From Aliivibrio finisterrensis (GTDB taxonomy: Bacteria > Pseudomonadota > Gammaproteobacteria > Enterobacterales > Vibrionaceae), in NCBI RefSeq assembly GCF_008933155.1, contig NZ_WBVP01000001.1, forward strand, positions 1 through 64,000: a stretch of DNA of 64,000 bases, in the 5' to 3' direction. The position numbers were made by a program, and so were the translations under genes. Below are positions 1 to 8,030 of this stretch, piece by piece; position 1 is the first letter of the stretch, and each line of letters opens with the position of its first letter. The notes below the pieces were generated by a model that made no database searches, was not told the origin of the DNA, and saw nothing but the letters and a program-made list of their open reading frames with translations.

Positions 1-953
1 TGCTCACTCGCCCAGCTCTTACCGTAAGGCGGGTTAGAAAGCATGAAGTCAAAGCGCTCTGATGAGAATTCATCAGTAGAAAGGGTTGAGCCAACACGGA
101 TGTTTTCTGGGTTGTTACCTTTGATCATCATATCTGACTTACAGATGGCGTAGGTCTCATCGTTGATCTCTTTACCGTAAAGGTAGATATCACGGTTCGA
201 TGCTGGGTACTTCTCTTCAACAAAGTTCTGTGTTTCTGTCAGCATACCGCCACTACCACATGCAGGGTCATACACTGTGATTGAAAGTGGCAAGTTATCT
301 TTGATTGGATCGAAGACAAGGTGCGTCATCAGTTCGATAACTTCACGCGGAGTAAAGTGCTCACCCGCCTCTTCGTTGTTCTCTTCGTTGAATTTACGGA
401 TCAACTCTTCAAATACATAACCCATACCAAGGTTGGTGAGCGCTGGTAGTTTGTTACCCTCAGGATCTTCTTTCACCTCTGGCGTTAAGTTGATGTATGG
501 CGAGACGAATTTCTCTACCACATCTAACAAAACGTCTTTACCTGCCATGTGGCGGATTTGAGCTTTCAGGTTAAAACACTCAACAATCTCTTTTACGTTG
601 TCGCTAAAACCATTGAGGTAATCTTCGAAGTTAGCCAGCAGAATCTGTTGGTTATTGGTCGCTGTACTGAATAGCGTTTGCAGGGTCCACTTGGAAGTGT
701 TGTAGAACACATAACCTGATGCAGCACACAATGGGGCATCATCAAGCTCTGTTTCATTCATTTCTTCGACTTGGAATTTCACTTCTTCCAATACGGCTTC
801 TTTTGATGGCTCTAAAAGCGTATCCAGACGGCGTAAAACCACCATAGGCAAAATAACGTCGCGGTATTTACCACGAACATAGACATCACGAAGACAGTCG
901 TCGGCAATCGACCAAATAAATGAAACGAGTTTGTTATGTACTGAGTGGTCCAT
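1..953 (-). CDS. hsdM: Type I restriction-modification DNA methyltransferase subunit HsdM (partial)
   Basis: N6-adenine methyltransferase subunit of a type I restriction-modification complex; with HsdS it recognises and methylates the target, and with HsdR it restricts unmodified DNA. About 317 N-terminal residues are in the window and the rest runs off the left edge. After a helical N-terminal domain come HFTPR (residues about 199-203), the AdoMet-binding motif DPACGSGG (about 229-236) and the catalytic NPPY (about 307-310), all in the usual order. The ATG at 953 begins MDHSVHNKLV, a usual HsdM-type start. It lies 142 bases downstream of ddmE on the same strand, so it may be co-transcribed or have its own promoter. 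hsdS and hsdR are expected beyond the window but are not visible. Confidence 0.95.
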   Translation of the reverse strand, partial: MDHSVHNKLVSFIWSIADDCLRDVYVRGKYRDVILPMVVLRRLDTLLEPSKEAVLEEVKFQVEEMNETELDDAPLCAASGYVFYNTSKWTLQTLFSTATNNQQILLANFEDYLNGFSDNVKEIVECFNLKAQIRHMAGKDVLLDVVEKFVSPYINLTPEVKEDPEGNKLPALTNLGMGYVFEELIRKFNEENNEEAGEHFTPREVIELMTHLVFDPIKDNLPLSITVYDPACGSGGMLTETQNFVEEKYPASNRDIYLYGKEINDETYAICKSDMMIKGNNPENIRVGSTLSTDEFSSERFDFMLSNPPYGKSWASE

Positions 954-1042
954 AGTTTTCTTCTTTTAGCGATAGTTGCTTGAAAAATCAAACAATAAAA
1001 GTAAGGGTAATTGAGTGAATTCTACTGTTTTTTGACACAAGT

Positions 1043-1070
1043 AGCGAATAAAACATTGGTTTCATTCGCT
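1043..1070. promoter_or_regulatory. Inverted repeat upstream of hsdM
   Basis: AGCGAAT (1043-1049) and ATTCGCT (1064-1070) form a perfect 7-bp inverted repeat with a 14-base spacer in the ddmE-hsdM gap. It has no T tract, so it is more likely an operator or RNA hairpin than a terminator. Its function is unknown. Confidence 0.35.
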
Positions 1071-1095
1071 AACTGATTCATTTCCTTATCTGTTA

Positions 1096-3162
1096 TCAAG
1101 ATTTAAAACGTTGCATCTCTGCATACTCACGTAAATGCTTAAATGGATAAGGCGTTACGGTTGGTAAACGGTGCCTTAAGTGATAAACGTCAAACAAGTT
1201 TTCAACCTCTTCTGGTAGCACATCAAACGAATGTTTTATTACGTATAAATGGCTAAAGTTTTCGATTTTGCTTTGTGGACTACCTTTACCACCAGCAAAA
1301 TACATTCCCTGTTCTCGGTTATAGAAAAAACCTAATGAAGCATTAAAATATCCCTCTTTTTGCCCTCTCATTGACGTCTTTAAAAAGAACCCTTGATCGC
1401 GCAGCCAATCGTAAAATTGTTTTTCATCATTACTTTTGTACGAAATCGTCGAAAAATAATCAAATGGTAAAGGAGCGGTATCATCCCATTCCGACAGTAT
1501 TGCTCTGAGTTTATTGACTACTTTACTATCTGGGTTTTCTTCAATGAACTGAGTCAATAATGCGATTGGAACATCTTGTGAACGCCCTTCTTTAAGTTCA
1601 CGCAACCGCTCTGCAATAGCTTCAAACTCCGGCAGCATTTGAATATCCGTATCAATGAAAATGGCATAGTCACCAGATTCAGGCCAATAGATAACAGGGG
1701 AACGTTGATAGCCTTGAAAAACTTGCCATTTATCATCACCTAAATCAAGCTCAAGATCTTCAAGCTCCTCTTGAGTCGCTTGTGTATATTGCCATTCATC
1801 ACCCACGAACTTAGACGCATAAATCGGCCACGCTCCATCTCTGATATCTGAAGACTCGTCTTGAGGTCGTTTAGGCATATAATATACGCCCCCTTCAGGC
1901 CCAGTTGGATACTCAATCACATGCTTTCTTGTATGAACTTCTAGCTTAATAAGTAATTCTTTTAGCAATACTTCCACCACATGACGGTTTGGCTGTCCTC
2001 TGCGATCCCATAATCGTTCTGGATAGCATGACTGGAAAACTGTATCTTGGTATTTTTTGCGATAAACCTGATACGGGTCTTCTTCAGCTGACTTGTAGGT
2101 GTCTTTATTACCAACAATTAAGATATTCAATGCACCACGAATTGGAGCTTCTGCGACTTCAGCGTTTATGCCTAGGTGGTCGATACCATGAAGCAGGGTC
2201 AATGCTGCATCGGTGTCTTGGTTTTCTGTTAAATCACAGATCACCAAACGATGCTCTTTCAACGCATTAAATATTTCTACATAATGATTTTTGACAATCG
2301 TATCTGAAACAAATCTGTGCTTTTCTCCGGGAATTCGCTGTAAGTTCAGAGATACTGAATCGCCATAAGCTTGCTTAAGATCTTTCATAAACTGTTCAAG
2401 AATACCGACCTTAGATAGCTGAAAACCACTATAAGATTCTTTCGTAATATCAATAGCCTGAATTCGATTCTTCGCATTAGAGTAAAGAGGCTTCTTGATG
2501 TAGTCGCCCTTTAAGGATTTACTAACCAACATCCCCACATCATCAAGTTGATAACGAGTAGCAAACTTTGCCTTTTTTTGTATATCTCCGTTCTCTAACG
2601 TAAACCAAGACAAAGGAGAAAACGTTTTAGTGCTCATTGACAACATTTGTTGATAACCAAGTGCTCCACATGGCGCTAAGTCGATTTCCATGGCAGTTAA
2701 TTCATAGCCAGAGTGCCCTTTCGGTAACTTTTTACTTTTAACTAGATAATACAAACCTTCACTTTCAAAGCGTTTTATATCAGGCGTAGTGCCACTCAAT
2801 ACTTTGGGGATCGCTTTGATCAGCAAACGAGCCAGTTTCCAGGTTGGTAGCTCGGCAGCGCTACTTGGTTTAATAGCCAAAGACGTGTCTTTGAGCTCTA
2901 ATTTTGCATCCCTTGGTAACAGCACCCAATAACATGCTTCTTTCTTGGTACCTTTCACTAAACAATAAACACTTCCTGATTTATAGATTTCAGACGCTAA
3001 TGTCACCAAACGCTTAGATCGTTCTGAGTTATCATCAATACCTTTATAACTGACACAATAAATCGCGAAACTTTGATCAACCCACTCATTATCAATTGAT
3101 ATTTTTTCAATTAGGGTAGATAAAGGACCAATTGACGTGCTTTCTAGCTGTTGTGTAACCAT
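1096..3162 (-). CDS. ddmE: DdmE, divergent prokaryotic Argonaute of the DdmDE plasmid-defence system
   Basis: In Vibrio cholerae, DdmE is a catalytically inactive, DNA-guided Argonaute that recognises plasmid DNA and recruits the helicase-nuclease DdmD. Assignment rests on size (688 residues, as in V. cholerae), on the overlap with a DdmD-type gene, on the downstream hsdM, and on Argonaute-like layout. The N-terminal part (about 1-270) would hold N/PAZ-like lobes. A MID-like region follows, with LVICDL near 306 and a basic stretch ending in QSCYPERL (about 377-384), where Argonautes bind the guide 5' end. A PIWI-like C-terminus ends in PYPFKHLREYAE, reminiscent of the usual PIWI terminus. I cannot see a complete DEDX tetrad. 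The ATG at 3162 lies 19 bases inside ddmD behind CAGGAG, which suggests translational coupling. Confidence 0.88.
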   Translation of the reverse strand: MVTQQLESTSIGPLSTLIEKISIDNEWVDQSFAIYCVSYKGIDDNSERSKRLVTLASEIYKSGSVYCLVKGTKKEACYWVLLPRDAKLELKDTSLAIKPSSAAELPTWKLARLLIKAIPKVLSGTTPDIKRFESEGLYYLVKSKKLPKGHSGYELTAMEIDLAPCGALGYQQMLSMSTKTFSPLSWFTLENGDIQKKAKFATRYQLDDVGMLVSKSLKGDYIKKPLYSNAKNRIQAIDITKESYSGFQLSKVGILEQFMKDLKQAYGDSVSLNLQRIPGEKHRFVSDTIVKNHYVEIFNALKEHRLVICDLTENQDTDAALTLLHGIDHLGINAEVAEAPIRGALNILIVGNKDTYKSAEEDPYQVYRKKYQDTVFQSCYPERLWDRRGQPNRHVVEVLLKELLIKLEVHTRKHVIEYPTGPEGGVYYMPKRPQDESSDIRDGAWPIYASKFVGDEWQYTQATQEELEDLELDLGDDKWQVFQGYQRSPVIYWPESGDYAIFIDTDIQMLPEFEAIAERLRELKEGRSQDVPIALLTQFIEENPDSKVVNKLRAILSEWDDTAPLPFDYFSTISYKSNDEKQFYDWLRDQGFFLKTSMRGQKEGYFNASLGFFYNREQGMYFAGGKGSPQSKIENFSHLYVIKHSFDVLPEEVENLFDVYHLRHRLPTVTPYPFKHLREYAEMQRFKS

Positions 3163-6100
3163 TTTATCAACTCCTGTATTGATGTTAGGTTTGTTTCTGC
3201 ATTGCTACCGTCAATTAATGCCGGAATTTCAATGATCTTGGCTAACTGTGGTGACGTTTCGATAAAGTATGAATTCAAATACCTAATTGGTTTTGATACA
3301 TCCCCTAGCGCATTAACATAAATAAACTTCGACGGTCCAAACTCTTCTTCTACTAGCGCAATTTTCGAACTGTAGTCTTCAATGCTTTCATTACCTTCAT
3401 GCTTCCAGTACTTGCTGTCTAGCCAGATCGGTTGCTCAACCCCTGCAAATTTGACTCTATTATCAAATCGCTCGTAAATAGAATTTGGAACTTCTTCAAA
3501 GATAAAATCGAATGCTGTTAGCACCGCCTCTACCGCTTGCTCACCCAATGCTCCCTTATAAATGTTGGTAAACATAACGGGAGTCATCACGTAATCTTCT
3601 TCCTTCCAAGAACAAGCAAAACCTCTTAACTCAAACCACGGCTTTACGTACTGGTTTTGAACTAATTTTGCCAAACTACAGGACTCTTCTGAAACCATAT
3701 AGCCCGCAGGAACTCTATCAAAGAACTCGAAAGTATTCGGATCACCATCTAAATTACCTTGGTAACGGTAATACCCTTTGGTCATCGACTGTAAGTACAA
3801 TCGATTGAATCTCTCTGGCTGAAAACCCACCGTCGGATAACGAAGTAACTGAGTTCTAATGTCTTGCCACTCTTGAATATCACTGTCGGATGCAGGTTGA
3901 TTATGTAGACGGTTTACTAGTGCTTTGATTGACTGCATACCGTCTTTGTTGTTTCTTTGAGCAAGATTGAATAACCGTCGAACAACCCTGTCCTCAACTA
4001 AAGACTTATTCGCTGATTTCGCTTTATCAACCAAAGCAACATATTCATGAGAAAACAAGCTTGTGTCTCTACTCTCTTCTGCCAGAATTTCTTTCAAACC
4101 AGAATCAGCAAACAAGAGAATTTGTTTTCGTTTCAGAGACGTTCTCCCAGCTCTACCAACCGCTTGTTCAACATACTTACTTACAGCACTTTGGTAGTCA
4201 CTTGTTTGGTAATATTGCTGTAAAGAGCGTTCTCTACTAATGCCCATAAGTTGTTGGCGACACCAGCTTTCAGCGCTTTTTGGTGACAGCTCTCCATTCT
4301 CTTGCAAAGATAGAATTTGGTGGAATTGACAAAGCTGGTTAGCGGTATGTGAGTAATCGTCTGACAACAGTAGCTGAGTAGGTTTTTCAAGATAAATGCT
4401 ATCTATATCACTACGTTGCTGCTTGCTATAAGTAACATTTGCAACGGATACTAGGCTTTCGCCTTCCAACGCTAAATTAACTTCATAATCAGGATTTTTA
4501 CCAGCGCCCATTGAAGCATATGTGCTAAATACAACGACTTTTCCTGCAACCGTATTTAGGTGATTGGAAATTTCATCATACCCAATATGTCTCATCCAAT
4601 CAGCATTGACACCAAAAAATGTCTTGGTTTCGACATTAAATTCTTTTGCCCATTTATCACAGCAGAACTGAATAAAGTCATTAATATCCTGACGTGTTGT
4701 GTCAAGACTACGGTTTAACAGCGACAGCATATAACGATTATCAGGAACTGATATAAACGCATTAATACTGGCTAAGAGCTTAGACAACCAGCTCCGAACA
4801 AATGCCTGTTCTGATTCCGCAATACCCAGATGGTGATTTAGGATAAAGTGGCTTGAGCGAGCCTCCGGCTTATATTCTTCTAACAAATTATCAAGAAACG
4901 CATCTCGACTATTAAGATACTTAACCTTTAAAACCACACCATTATCTTTATAGTTGCGCTTACTATGATAATAATCATTTACCCGCTGCTTTTGTTCTCT
5001 TGACAAAGACAAAAGCTTTTTACCCAAACGCTCACTCAAGTATTTAAAATCAAAGTTATGTATTACGGTATCTGCTCTTGCTGTTGCACTGATACCGAGA
5101 ATGACTGCTCCTGCATCCACCATATCTGCCAAAACACCCGATGGTGAAAGGTTTAGGAATGACGCTTTACAATTTACGGTATCTCGAGTTCCCTGATTAT
5201 GAGCAACTTCGACAAGTTTTAATCCAGTATGATGATAGCTCTTGCTAGAACTTAATTTGTTCGCTTTACCGCCCGCTGATTGCCGTAGCCCCCTAGTATC
5301 AAATGACTCGTAAATAGCAGATTCAAATTCTTGCAAGTTGAAGTGAGTAAGCAGAGATTGAACTGCTTCTTGAAATGTTCCTTCTAGGCTTCGATTTTCA
5401 CGCCCTTCAATTTCAAGGCTACGAACGTTCTCCCAGTACTGAAACACAGCCTTACGCATTGTGCCAAGAAACCACTGGTATATAACATCCGCTTCATTAA
5501 CAAAGCGGGTTAAAAGGCCGTTATTTCCAATGAGAGGACCTTCTATTTTCTCATCACTGAATATGAGATTTTTCTGTCTCAATAGATCTGATTTTAATGA
5601 CAGCTTATGAGTCGCACTACTGACATGCGTGAAGCTTCTATCTGAAAACAATCGAACAGGTCGCTCGTTCAAGTTAGGCCCTTCTGTATTAAATGCGAAT
5701 GCTAGATTCCACTTAATGCCAAACTCCTCAAGTCGCTCACGGAGTGGTTCAAACAATTCTTCAATTTTATCGTAACGAGGCGAGCTCTCAAGTTGATGCT
5801 CCCTAAAGTTTGCTCTCAGGGTTCTTATCGCCCAAATTAAGTCTTGCGCTTGCTGCCTACACAATTCGGAAAGAATGACCTGATTCTGCTTGTCGATTTC
5901 ATCAATTATCAGCAAGGAACCACTTAAATCGCGTAAAGGGCTATAACGCGCACGAGTATTATGGAAACCTTTCAAAAACTTACTGGTCGTTAAAAAAACA
6001 ACATGAGCGCTTCCATTACGAATTTTTTCTCCTGGTAACAGTGCTTCTACAGAGGTCAATAAAGAGCCTTTCAGCAAGACCCTATCGACCCCTTTTTGTT

Positions 6101-6716
6101 TCTTTTGTAGACGAGCAATTAAATTACGATAAAAGTAACCAGCTTGCCTGTTCAAAGAAACTTTAACTTCCGGCTTGCTCGCATGGTGCCTTAAACCAGA
6201 TATTGCACTCCACTCTGCTTTAACATCACGCTCGACGTTCAAATCAAATCCATTTAAAATTTCACTTAAGACGGCATCAGTGCATTGCAATAGCTGCTCT
6301 GACTGGTTGGGTAAATGGACTATTTGTGATTTTAAATATTCTTGCTGTTCTGCGCTAAAACATGGTTCTCCATTAATTGTTTGCTTCTCAATCAATTCCA
6401 ACAAATCTGCTTTTGCATTTACTACATTATCTACCGAATCTGTAATGTAATAGAGTAAGCGTTTAGATTTATTATGACTCTGTTCATCCTTCAACTCATT
6501 TTGTACTTCATCTAACATCTGCTGGAGTAAAAAGTTTAATGCCGTGTATGTTTTGCCTATTCCTGTCTGAAATGGTAATGGGAGTAAAGCTCCCGATTTA
6601 GGTCCATTGATTTCAATGTGATTTTCGAGTGATTCTGTGATCAACTGATCAAGCGGTGAAGGATCGGGAGTAAGCTTAAAATCAAAACTCTCAAATGCTT
6701 CTGTCGATATGTTCAT
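3144..6716 (-). CDS. ddmD: DdmD, SF2 helicase-nuclease of the DdmDE plasmid-defence system
   Basis: The effector of DdmDE: once recruited by guide-loaded DdmE it translocates along and degrades plasmid DNA. The 1190-residue protein has Walker A TGIGKT (51-56, lysine at 55), Walker B DEID (272-275) and motif VI EQAVGRAGRT (about 850-860), so an SF2 helicase core. The C-terminus carries a PD-(D/E)XK-type nuclease, with IWLDSKYW placing D1100 and K1102 as the active-site pair. As I recall, K55 and K1102 are also the residue numbers of the two catalytic lysines in V. cholerae DdmD, and the total length agrees. It is first in the operon, overlaps ddmE by 19 bases and is divergent from a WYL regulator. 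The Shine-Dalgarno sequence is weak. Confidence 0.93.
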   Translation of the reverse strand: MNISTEAFESFDFKLTPDPSPLDQLITESLENHIEINGPKSGALLPLPFQTGIGKTYTALNFLLQQMLDEVQNELKDEQSHNKSKRLLYYITDSVDNVVNAKADLLELIEKQTINGEPCFSAEQQEYLKSQIVHLPNQSEQLLQCTDAVLSEILNGFDLNVERDVKAEWSAISGLRHHASKPEVKVSLNRQAGYFYRNLIARLQKKQKGVDRVLLKGSLLTSVEALLPGEKIRNGSAHVVFLTTSKFLKGFHNTRARYSPLRDLSGSLLIIDEIDKQNQVILSELCRQQAQDLIWAIRTLRANFREHQLESSPRYDKIEELFEPLRERLEEFGIKWNLAFAFNTEGPNLNERPVRLFSDRSFTHVSSATHKLSLKSDLLRQKNLIFSDEKIEGPLIGNNGLLTRFVNEADVIYQWFLGTMRKAVFQYWENVRSLEIEGRENRSLEGTFQEAVQSLLTHFNLQEFESAIYESFDTRGLRQSAGGKANKLSSSKSYHHTGLKLVEVAHNQGTRDTVNCKASFLNLSPSGVLADMVDAGAVILGISATARADTVIHNFDFKYLSERLGKKLLSLSREQKQRVNDYYHSKRNYKDNGVVLKVKYLNSRDAFLDNLLEEYKPEARSSHFILNHHLGIAESEQAFVRSWLSKLLASINAFISVPDNRYMLSLLNRSLDTTRQDINDFIQFCCDKWAKEFNVETKTFFGVNADWMRHIGYDEISNHLNTVAGKVVVFSTYASMGAGKNPDYEVNLALEGESLVSVANVTYSKQQRSDIDSIYLEKPTQLLLSDDYSHTANQLCQFHQILSLQENGELSPKSAESWCRQQLMGISRERSLQQYYQTSDYQSAVSKYVEQAVGRAGRTSLKRKQILLFADSGLKEILAEESRDTSLFSHEYVALVDKAKSANKSLVEDRVVRRLFNLAQRNNKDGMQSIKALVNRLHNQPASDSDIQEWQDIRTQLLRYPTVGFQPERFNRLYLQSMTKGYYRYQGNLDGDPNTFEFFDRVPAGYMVSEESCSLAKLVQNQYVKPWFELRGFACSWKEEDYVMTPVMFTNIYKGALGEQAVEAVLTAFDFIFEEVPNSIYERFDNRVKFAGVEQPIWLDSKYWKHEGNESIEDYSSKIALVEEEFGPSKFIYVNALGDVSKPIRYLNSYFIETSPQLAKIIEIPALIDGSNAETNLTSIQELIKWLHNS

Positions 6717-6737
6717 ACAATTCTACCCCAACAGCTA

Positions 6738-6766
6738 TTGATGTTTAATTAACCAGATCATAATAT
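6738..6766 (+). promoter_or_regulatory. Predicted promoter of the WYL regulator gene
   Basis: TTGATG (6738-6743), a 17-base spacer and TAATAT (6761-6766) make a good sigma-70-type promoter. The start site would be near 6773, about 60 bases before the ATG. Its -10 element overlaps that of the divergent ddmD promoter. Confidence 0.6.
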
Positions 6767-6788
6767 GACGCTATTAACGACAGGTAAA
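6760..6788 (-). promoter_or_regulatory. Predicted promoter of ddmDE, overlapping the divergent one
   Basis: On the minus strand TTTACC (6783-6788), 17 bases and TATTAT (6760-6765) form a promoter facing ddmD. The -10 hexamer shares bases 6761-6765 with the forward -10, so the two promoters should compete, and one protein bound here could shut both. Confidence 0.6.
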
Positions 6789-6833
6789 TACTGATTACAT
6801 ATACACGTAACATAACTAGGCAGGAAACAAACT

Positions 6834-7694
6834 ATGACCAAATGGCCAATTCGATGGGATCTTCTTTTTCGATACAGAATGATTGAGATTATTGCGTTAT
6901 GGGAAGGAAGGTTGACTACCAATAATCTAATCCAAAGCTTTGGTATTGGTCGCCAACAAGCATCAAAAGATATAAACAGTTATTTAGCAAATATCGCACC
7001 TGATAACCTAATTTACGACAAACATTTAAAAGGCTATAAACCCAGTGAGAGCTTTACTCCTCAGCTTACACTAGGTCATGCAGACGAGTACTTACATGTT
7101 TTATCTCGCACTGAAGACATGATGGTAACTTTTGATGAGCTTGATATGGGCTTTGAAAATACGACAATGGTCCGCCCCGTAACACGTAATATCTCACCGG
7201 ACATTTTACGTCCGCTAGTTCAAGCTATTCGAGATAAAAAACGTGTCGATATAAGCTACACATCATTAAGAGATGGCGAGGAAGTTGAACGAATTATTTC
7301 TCCACATACGCTCGTCTGTACCCCTTTGCGTTGGCATGTTCGTGCTTATTGTGAGCATTCCAAAGACTACAGAGATTTTGTTCTTAGTCGTATTCGTGGT
7401 ATTCCTGACATCAACGATAAAATAGTAATGGGAAAAGATGAAGATAAAACTTGGAACACTCAGCTTTATATCGAATTAATGCCAGACCCTAGATTAACTG
7501 AAGCTCAAGCAGCGATCATTGCTAATGATTATGGTATGGAAAATGGAAATCTGCACATAACGACTAACGCTGCTTTAGTACGCTATGTTTTAGACGCATA
7601 TAATATTGATATCAATGTATTGAACTCGAACCCCAAAGGACAGCAGATTATCTTAGGGAACCTTGAGGAATTGAGACCATATTTAGCATTTTAA
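6834..7694 (+). CDS. WYL-domain transcriptional regulator, BrxR/CapW type
   Basis: A 286-residue DNA-binding regulator. Residues about 10-60 form a winged helix-turn-helix (RLTTNNLIQSFGIGRQQASK). A WYL domain follows (about 130-205, with RWHVRAYCEHSKDYRDFVLSRI), then a C-terminal WCX-like region. This order and length match BrxR and CapW, repressors that sit beside BREX, CBASS and other defence operons and are thought to respond to a nucleic-acid or nucleotide ligand. It is divergent from ddmD across 117 bases with overlapping promoters, so I infer that it represses ddmDE and itself. A strong terminator follows. Confidence 0.88.
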   Translation: MTKWPIRWDLLFRYRMIEIIALWEGRLTTNNLIQSFGIGRQQASKDINSYLANIAPDNLIYDKHLKGYKPSESFTPQLTLGHADEYLHVLSRTEDMMVTFDELDMGFENTTMVRPVTRNISPDILRPLVQAIRDKKRVDISYTSLRDGEEVERIISPHTLVCTPLRWHVRAYCEHSKDYRDFVLSRIRGIPDINDKIVMGKDEDKTWNTQLYIELMPDPRLTEAQAAIIANDYGMENGNLHITTNAALVRYVLDAYNIDINVLNSNPKGQQIILGNLEELRPYLAF

Positions 7695-7717
7695 ATTTAA
7701 AACAACAAATTACAGGC

Positions 7718-7745
7718 ACAAAAAAGCCCACACTAGGTGGGCTCT
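7718..7745. terminator. Bidirectional terminator between WYL gene and tRNA-Val
   Basis: AGCCCAC and GTGGGCT pair around ACTAG, flanked by an A run on the left and CTTT on the right. It can end the forward WYL transcript and the reverse tRNA transcript. Confidence 0.8.
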
Positions 7746-7756
7746 TTCGTATAATG

Positions 7757-7833
7757 TGGTGCCCGCTACTGGACTCGAACCAGTGACACCTTGCATGTCA
7801 TGCAAGTACTCTAACCAACTGAGCTAAGCGGGC
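7757..7833 (-). tRNA. tRNA-Val (anticodon GAC)
   Basis: The minus strand folds as a full 77-base cloverleaf: acceptor GCCCGCT/AGCGGGC, D arm GCTC/GAGT, anticodon stem CTTGC/GCAAG with loop ATGACAT, T arm ACTGG-TTCGAGT-CCAGT, and an encoded ACCA end. Loop positions 34-36 read GAC, which decodes the valine codon GUC. Its 3' end faces the defence cluster, the usual orientation for an island integrated at a tRNA gene. Confidence 0.95.
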
Positions 7834-7880
7834 AAATCGTTAACCGAGAGGTAATTGACTCCTCCTTGAGAACAAGATGG

Positions 7881-7909
7881 ATAATATCGAGTTATTTTTT
7901 ACTCTGCAA
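7881..7909 (-). promoter_or_regulatory. Promoter of tRNA-Val
   Basis: On the minus strand TTGCAG (7904-7909), 17 bases and TATTAT (7881-7886) form a near-consensus promoter about 50 bases before the mature tRNA 5' end. Confidence 0.65.
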
Positions 7910-7934
7910 GTCTTTTTTTATTATTATCAATCGT

Positions 7935-7963
7935 TTGACCATTTTTCGATCAAAGCGTGTAAA
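7935..7963 (+). promoter_or_regulatory. Candidate promoter of the diguanylate cyclase gene
   Basis: TTGACC (7935-7940), 17 bases and TGTAAA (7958-7963). The -35 is near consensus and the -10 moderate; it lies about 70 bases before the start codon. Confidence 0.4.
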
Positions 7964-8030
7964 AACAGAGCAACTTGCTAGTTAGCGCCTTTTAAAATAG
8001 AATCAGCACACTGTCAATAGGACTTATCTC

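Noticed and set aside
1989-2270. Plus-strand ORF inside ddmE
   Set aside because: Antisense shadow with low-complexity, non-family sequence and no ribosome-binding site.
1096-6716. pPIWI-RE three-gene system or Hachiman (HamAB) as the identity of the helicase/PIWI pair
   Set aside because: Lengths, the helicase-nuclease fusion, the K55/K1102 positions and the neighbouring hsdM all fit DdmDE better. pPIWI-RE proteins are usually longer and come with a separate nuclease gene; HamA is not Argonaute-like.
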